Assembly: GCF_003054265.1 (NCBI RefSeq)
Contig: NZ_QBKT01000001.1
Span: forward strand, 62,001-126,000
Reading direction: 5' to 3'
DNA: 64,000 bases
Source of the DNA: Kordia periserrulae
GTDB lineage: Bacteria > Bacteroidota > Bacteroidia > Flavobacteriales > Flavobacteriaceae
Under the pieces are notes generated by a model that was not told where the DNA came from, did not search any database, and saw nothing but the letters and a program-made list of their open reading frames with translations. A program made the position numbers and the translations under genes. Of the stretch, positions 61,313 to 64,000 are shown piece after piece. Position 1 is the first letter of the stretch; each line of letters opens with the position of its first letter.

Positions 61313-62572
61313 TTATAAGCATTTTTTGAGTTCGTCTACCATGTTGTACACATCTTCATACGAATTGTACAACGGCACTGGCGCACAGCGAATGACATCA
61401 GGTTCGCGCCAATCGGAAATTATATGTTTGTCTAACAGCTGTTGATGCAAAGATTTGTCTGCATTTTCAACCTGAATTGATAATTGACAACCTCTCTCTT
61501 CAGGATTTGACGGTGTGATGATTTTGATACGATGGGTATCAATCTGATTGATTAAATATTCAAAATACGCTGTGAGATTTTTAGATTTTTCGCGCAAAGC
61601 ATCCATTCCGACTTCGTTAAACATATCGAGTGACGCTTTGATAGCTGCCATCGATAATATCGGCGGATTGCTCAATTGCCAACTTTCTGCGCCCGGAATT
61701 GGATTGAAATCGTACCGCATGTTGAAACGCGTTTCCTTATCGTGTCCCCACCAACCCGCAAAACGATGCAGTTCTTTGTTGTGCGCATGCTTTTCATGCA
61801 CAAATAATCCTGCCAAACTTCCTGGTCCGGAGTTGAGATATTTATACGTACACCACGCAGCAAAGTCCACATTGGAATCGTGCAAATTCGGTTGAATGTT
61901 TCCTGCGCCATGCGCTAAATCGATTCCCACCATCGCGCCTTTTGCGTGACCGAGTTCCGCTATTTTTTTAATGTTGAGATATTGTCCTGTGTAATAATTG
62001 ACGCCGCCAATCATGAGCAACGCAATTTTGTCACCGTGTTCATTGAGCATTGCTTCCAAATCTTCCATGCGTAAGAGTTCTTCACCTTCGCGCGGTTTCC
62101 ATTCAAGCATTCCTTCTTTCGGATCGAAACCGTGAAATTTAAGTTGCGATTCTACCGCATATCTGTCGGATGGAAAGGCATCACTTTCAATCACGATTTT
62201 GTATTTGGTTTTTGTCGGTTGATAAAACGACACCATCAATAAGTGAAGATTTGTGGTGAGCGTATTCATAATCACGACTTCGATAGGTTTTGCGCCTACT
62301 ATTTTTGCCATGTTTTCCGTGAGAAACTCGTGATACGGCATCCACGGATTTTTCGCATCAAAATGTCCTTCTACGCCTAAATTTGCCCAATCGTTCAACT
62401 CTTGTTGAATATATTCTTGCGTGATTTTAGGTTGTAATCCGAGCGAATTTCCACAGAAATACAACCATTCGTTTCCGTCAGCATCTTTGGGAATGTGAAA
62501 TTTTGTTCGGTAGTTTTTTAAAGGATCTTTTGCGTCTTGTGCTTGCGCAAACGCCAATGTATTTTGAAACAT
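61313..62572 (-). CDS. kynU: Kynureninase
   Basis: 419 residues from ATG 62572 (MFQNTLAFAQAQDAKDPLKN), the usual start of the family; a longer frame to 62635 reads through the promoter region. PLP enzyme that cleaves 3-hydroxykynurenine to 3-hydroxyanthranilate and alanine. The PLP lysine is K244 in WCTYKYLNSGPG; FCGNSLGLQPK and GIDLAHGAGN are also diagnostic. First gene of the kynU-kmo transcript; divergent from the O-methyltransferase. Confidence 0.95.
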   Translation of the reverse strand: MFQNTLAFAQAQDAKDPLKNYRTKFHIPKDADGNEWLYFCGNSLGLQPKITQEYIQQELNDWANLGVEGHFDAKNPWMPYHEFLTENMAKIVGAKPIEVVIMNTLTTNLHLLMVSFYQPTKTKYKIVIESDAFPSDRYAVESQLKFHGFDPKEGMLEWKPREGEELLRMEDLEAMLNEHGDKIALLMIGGVNYYTGQYLNIKKIAELGHAKGAMVGIDLAHGAGNIQPNLHDSNVDFAAWCTYKYLNSGPGSLAGLFVHEKHAHNKELHRFAGWWGHDKETRFNMRYDFNPIPGAESWQLSNPPILSMAAIKASLDMFNEVGMDALREKSKNLTAYFEYLINQIDTHRIKIITPSNPEERGCQLSIQVENADKSLHQQLLDKHIISDWREPDVIRCAPVPLYNSYEDVYNMVDELKKCL

Positions 62573-62696
62573 GTGCAATGCTATTTTTACCAAAAATACG
62601 TATTCCATTTTGGTAATAAAAAAGATATCTGTCATTTTGTAATTACTTTTGGTTCGATTCTTTTTTTAATCAATATTTTTGCAAAAATCAAAAGTC

Positions 62697-63338
62697 ATGC
62701 ATTTTATTCCAGAAGCTTTAGACGAATATGTAGTTGCACATTCGGAAGACGAACCAGCATTATTGAAAGCACTTACCAGAGAAACGTATCAGAAGGTGTT
62801 GCAACCACGCATGTTGAGCGGACATTACCAAGGACGTTTGTTGAGTATGCTGTCTAAATTAATCGCGCCGAAAACTATTTTGGAAATTGGAACGTACACA
62901 GGCTATTCAGCGTTGTGTTTGGCGGAAGGCATGAGAGCTGATGGTACATTGCACACCATTGACATCAACGAAGAACTGCACGATTTTCAACGCAAGTATT
63001 TCGATGCTTCTGACTATGGCAATCAAATTCATCAATATACAGGAAATGCTTTGGAGATTATTCCTGCAATGGACATGCGTTTTGATTTGGTGTTTATTGA
63101 CGCCGATAAACCGAATTATCCAGCCTATTTTCATGCGATTATTGAAAAGATGCAACCGAATGGCGTGATTTTGTCGGACAATGTTTTATGGAGCGGAAAA
63201 GTGATTCAATCAGTACAGAAAAACGACATTTCCACAAAAGCGTTGTTAGAGTATAATCAACTTTTAAAAGACGATGCACGTGTAGAAACGGTTGTATTAC
63301 CGATTCGCGATGGTTTGACGATTAGTAGGGTTGTTTGA
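62697..63338 (+). CDS. O-methyltransferase, caffeoyl-CoA type
   Basis: 213 residues from ATG 62697 (MHFIPEALDEYVVAHSEDEP); a TTG start 18 bases earlier is possible. SAM motif I is TILEIGTYTGYSALCLAEGM; metal-binding Asp/Asn are in FIDADKPNY and LSDNVLWSGKV. Such enzymes methylate catechols; near kynurenine genes a hydroxylated aromatic intermediate is a tempting substrate, but the family is widespread in Flavobacteriaceae and this is inference. Confidence 0.9.
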   Translation: MHFIPEALDEYVVAHSEDEPALLKALTRETYQKVLQPRMLSGHYQGRLLSMLSKLIAPKTILEIGTYTGYSALCLAEGMRADGTLHTIDINEELHDFQRKYFDASDYGNQIHQYTGNALEIIPAMDMRFDLVFIDADKPNYPAYFHAIIEKMQPNGVILSDNVLWSGKVIQSVQKNDISTKALLEYNQLLKDDARVETVVLPIRDGLTISRVV

Positions 63339-63340
63339 CA

Positions 63341-63387
63341 GGTGTTGGGTGTTGGGTGTTGGGTTTTGGGTGTTGGGTTTTGGGTGC
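63341..63387. repeat. TTGGGTG/TTTTGGG heptamer run
   Basis: About six imperfect 7-base units directly after the O-methyltransferase stop, related to 54603-54651. It is followed at 63423-63490 by a second heptamer run of TTGATTC/TTGACTC units. Confidence 0.7.
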
Positions 63388-63422
63388 TTTTTTGGCGATT
63401 TGTTAATTTGTTTTTTGTTTTT

Positions 63423-63490
63423 CTTGACTCTTGACTCTTGAATCCTGACTCTTGATTCTTGATTCTTGATTCTTGATTCTTAAATCATGA
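63423..63490. repeat. TTGATTC/TTGACTC heptamer run
   Basis: About nine 7-base units (CTTGACT, CTTGATT). Together with the previous run it fills most of the 236-base spacer before the last gene. Confidence 0.7.
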
Positions 63491-63574
63491 CTCGTTTTCA
63501 TTTTGTATTTTAAATTTCAATATTATATTATAGCCAATTAGTCATACGTTTTATGTTTTAAACTAATTAGATAG

Positions 63575-64000
63575 ATGATTGCTTTTCACAATTTGCTGCG
63601 AATCAGAAGCGCATGGATGGTTATTTCGTGTGTCTTTTTGTGTTTGCAATGCAGTTGTGTTTCTAGTGGAGAAAAAGAATATGTTATTGAAAACGGTGTT
63701 TTGGATATTTCGGCGTGGAATACTAACACTGAAGCTATTGCTTTACAAGGAGCCGCACTTTTTTACTGGAAACAATGGGCAAAAGATGAGAACGGAAATT
63801 TTGATGCTTCTTTGTTGAAGAAAGCGGATACCATTAATGCGAGTACTTTTTTATGGTCGCATATACGCAACGAAAAACGTGGCTATGGAACATTACGCTT
63901 TGCCATACAACAAAAGCGTCCTCAAAAGCTTGTCCTTGAAATTCCGAGACTTCTTGGAGCGGCAGAGGTTTGGATTAATGGCAAATTGGTGAAGTCGCAT
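63575..64000 (+). CDS. Sensor protein with 7TMR-DISM extracellular domain (3' end outside window)
   Basis: 142 residues visible from ATG 63575. A signal or anchor segment (WMVISCVFLCLQCSC) is followed by the sensory module of the 7TMR-DISM type: DISAWNTNTEAIALQGAALF, YGTLRFAIQQKRPQKLVLEI and AEVWINGKLVKSH. In Bacteroidetes this domain sits before seven membrane helices and a histidine kinase, guanylate/adenylate cyclase or a DNA-binding output; which one cannot be seen. Confidence 0.7.
   Translation, partial: MIAFHNLLRIRSAWMVISCVFLCLQCSCVSSGEKEYVIENGVLDISAWNTNTEAIALQGAALFYWKQWAKDENGNFDASLLKKADTINASTFLWSHIRNEKRGYGTLRFAIQQKRPQKLVLEIPRLLGAAEVWINGKLVKSH

Noticed and set aside
62573-62635. Extra N-terminal residues for kynureninase
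   Set aside because: The 21 extra residues do not belong to the family and cover the likely promoter; the ATG at 62572 gives the normal start.

Overview
The window is AT-rich, densely coded DNA from a member of the Bacteroidetes, most likely a marine Flavobacteriaceae; the mix of gene families would fit the genus Kordia, but that is inference. The evidence is Bacteroidetes-type promoters (TTG, about 19 bases, then TAnnTTTG), two proteins with type IX secretion C-terminal sorting domains, many SpI/SpII-signal proteins of Bacteroidetes-specific families, TPR-fronted hybrid histidine kinases and a complete-looking flavobacterial kynurenine gene set. No rRNA, tRNA, CRISPR array, prophage or transposase gene is visible.

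Layout. 1-13.1 kb is housekeeping: an aspartyl-protease/PDZ protein cut by the left edge, DUF1573, valS, ohr, a tight minus-strand operon for phospholipid synthesis (LUD protein, cdsA, psd, acyl-CoA-binding protein), ftsH, rsfS, birA, pyrE and a Nudix hydrolase. 13.2-28.6 kb holds an M14 peptidase lipoprotein, a SulP transporter and three paralogous TPR-hybrid histidine kinases; between the second and third lie a repeat-rich spacer, a large LRR-Roc-COR-TIR protein and gap. 29-38.9 kb has a surface lipoprotein, then an ECF sigma factor with a membrane TPR partner, divergent from DUF4412, LRR/T9SS, lipoprotein and membrane TPR-CHAT protease genes. 39.5-47.7 kb carries lpxK, a beta-solenoid-like membrane protein, Nif3 with its coiled-coil partner, a methyltransferase and a secreted N-formylglutamate-amidohydrolase-like protein. 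47.8-62.6 kb holds two kynurenine catabolic groups: ACMSD, an SDR, an aldehyde dehydrogenase and a RidA-type deaminase, then kynureninase and kynurenine 3-monooxygenase, with unrelated small genes between them. The right end has an O-methyltransferase and the start of a sensor protein.

How genes fit together. KMO, KynU, ACMSD, the dehydrogenase and the RidA protein cover five of the steps from kynurenine to 2-oxocrotonate-type products; 3-hydroxyanthranilate dioxygenase and tryptophan dioxygenase are not in the window. The ECF/anti-sigma pair next to a periplasmic caspase-like CHAT protease suggests a proteolysis-controlled sigma switch. The LRR-Roc-COR-TIR protein is a self-contained NLR-like sensor with an intact TIR glutamate, a plausible immune or cell-death factor.

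Non-coding DNA is unusually structured: a dispersed family of hairpin elements whose stems covary, perfect 56-bp direct repeats around a GIY-YIG nuclease gene, a 42-bp-period array of hairpin units, long duplicated spacers, 7-base microsatellites, and a candidate small RNA.
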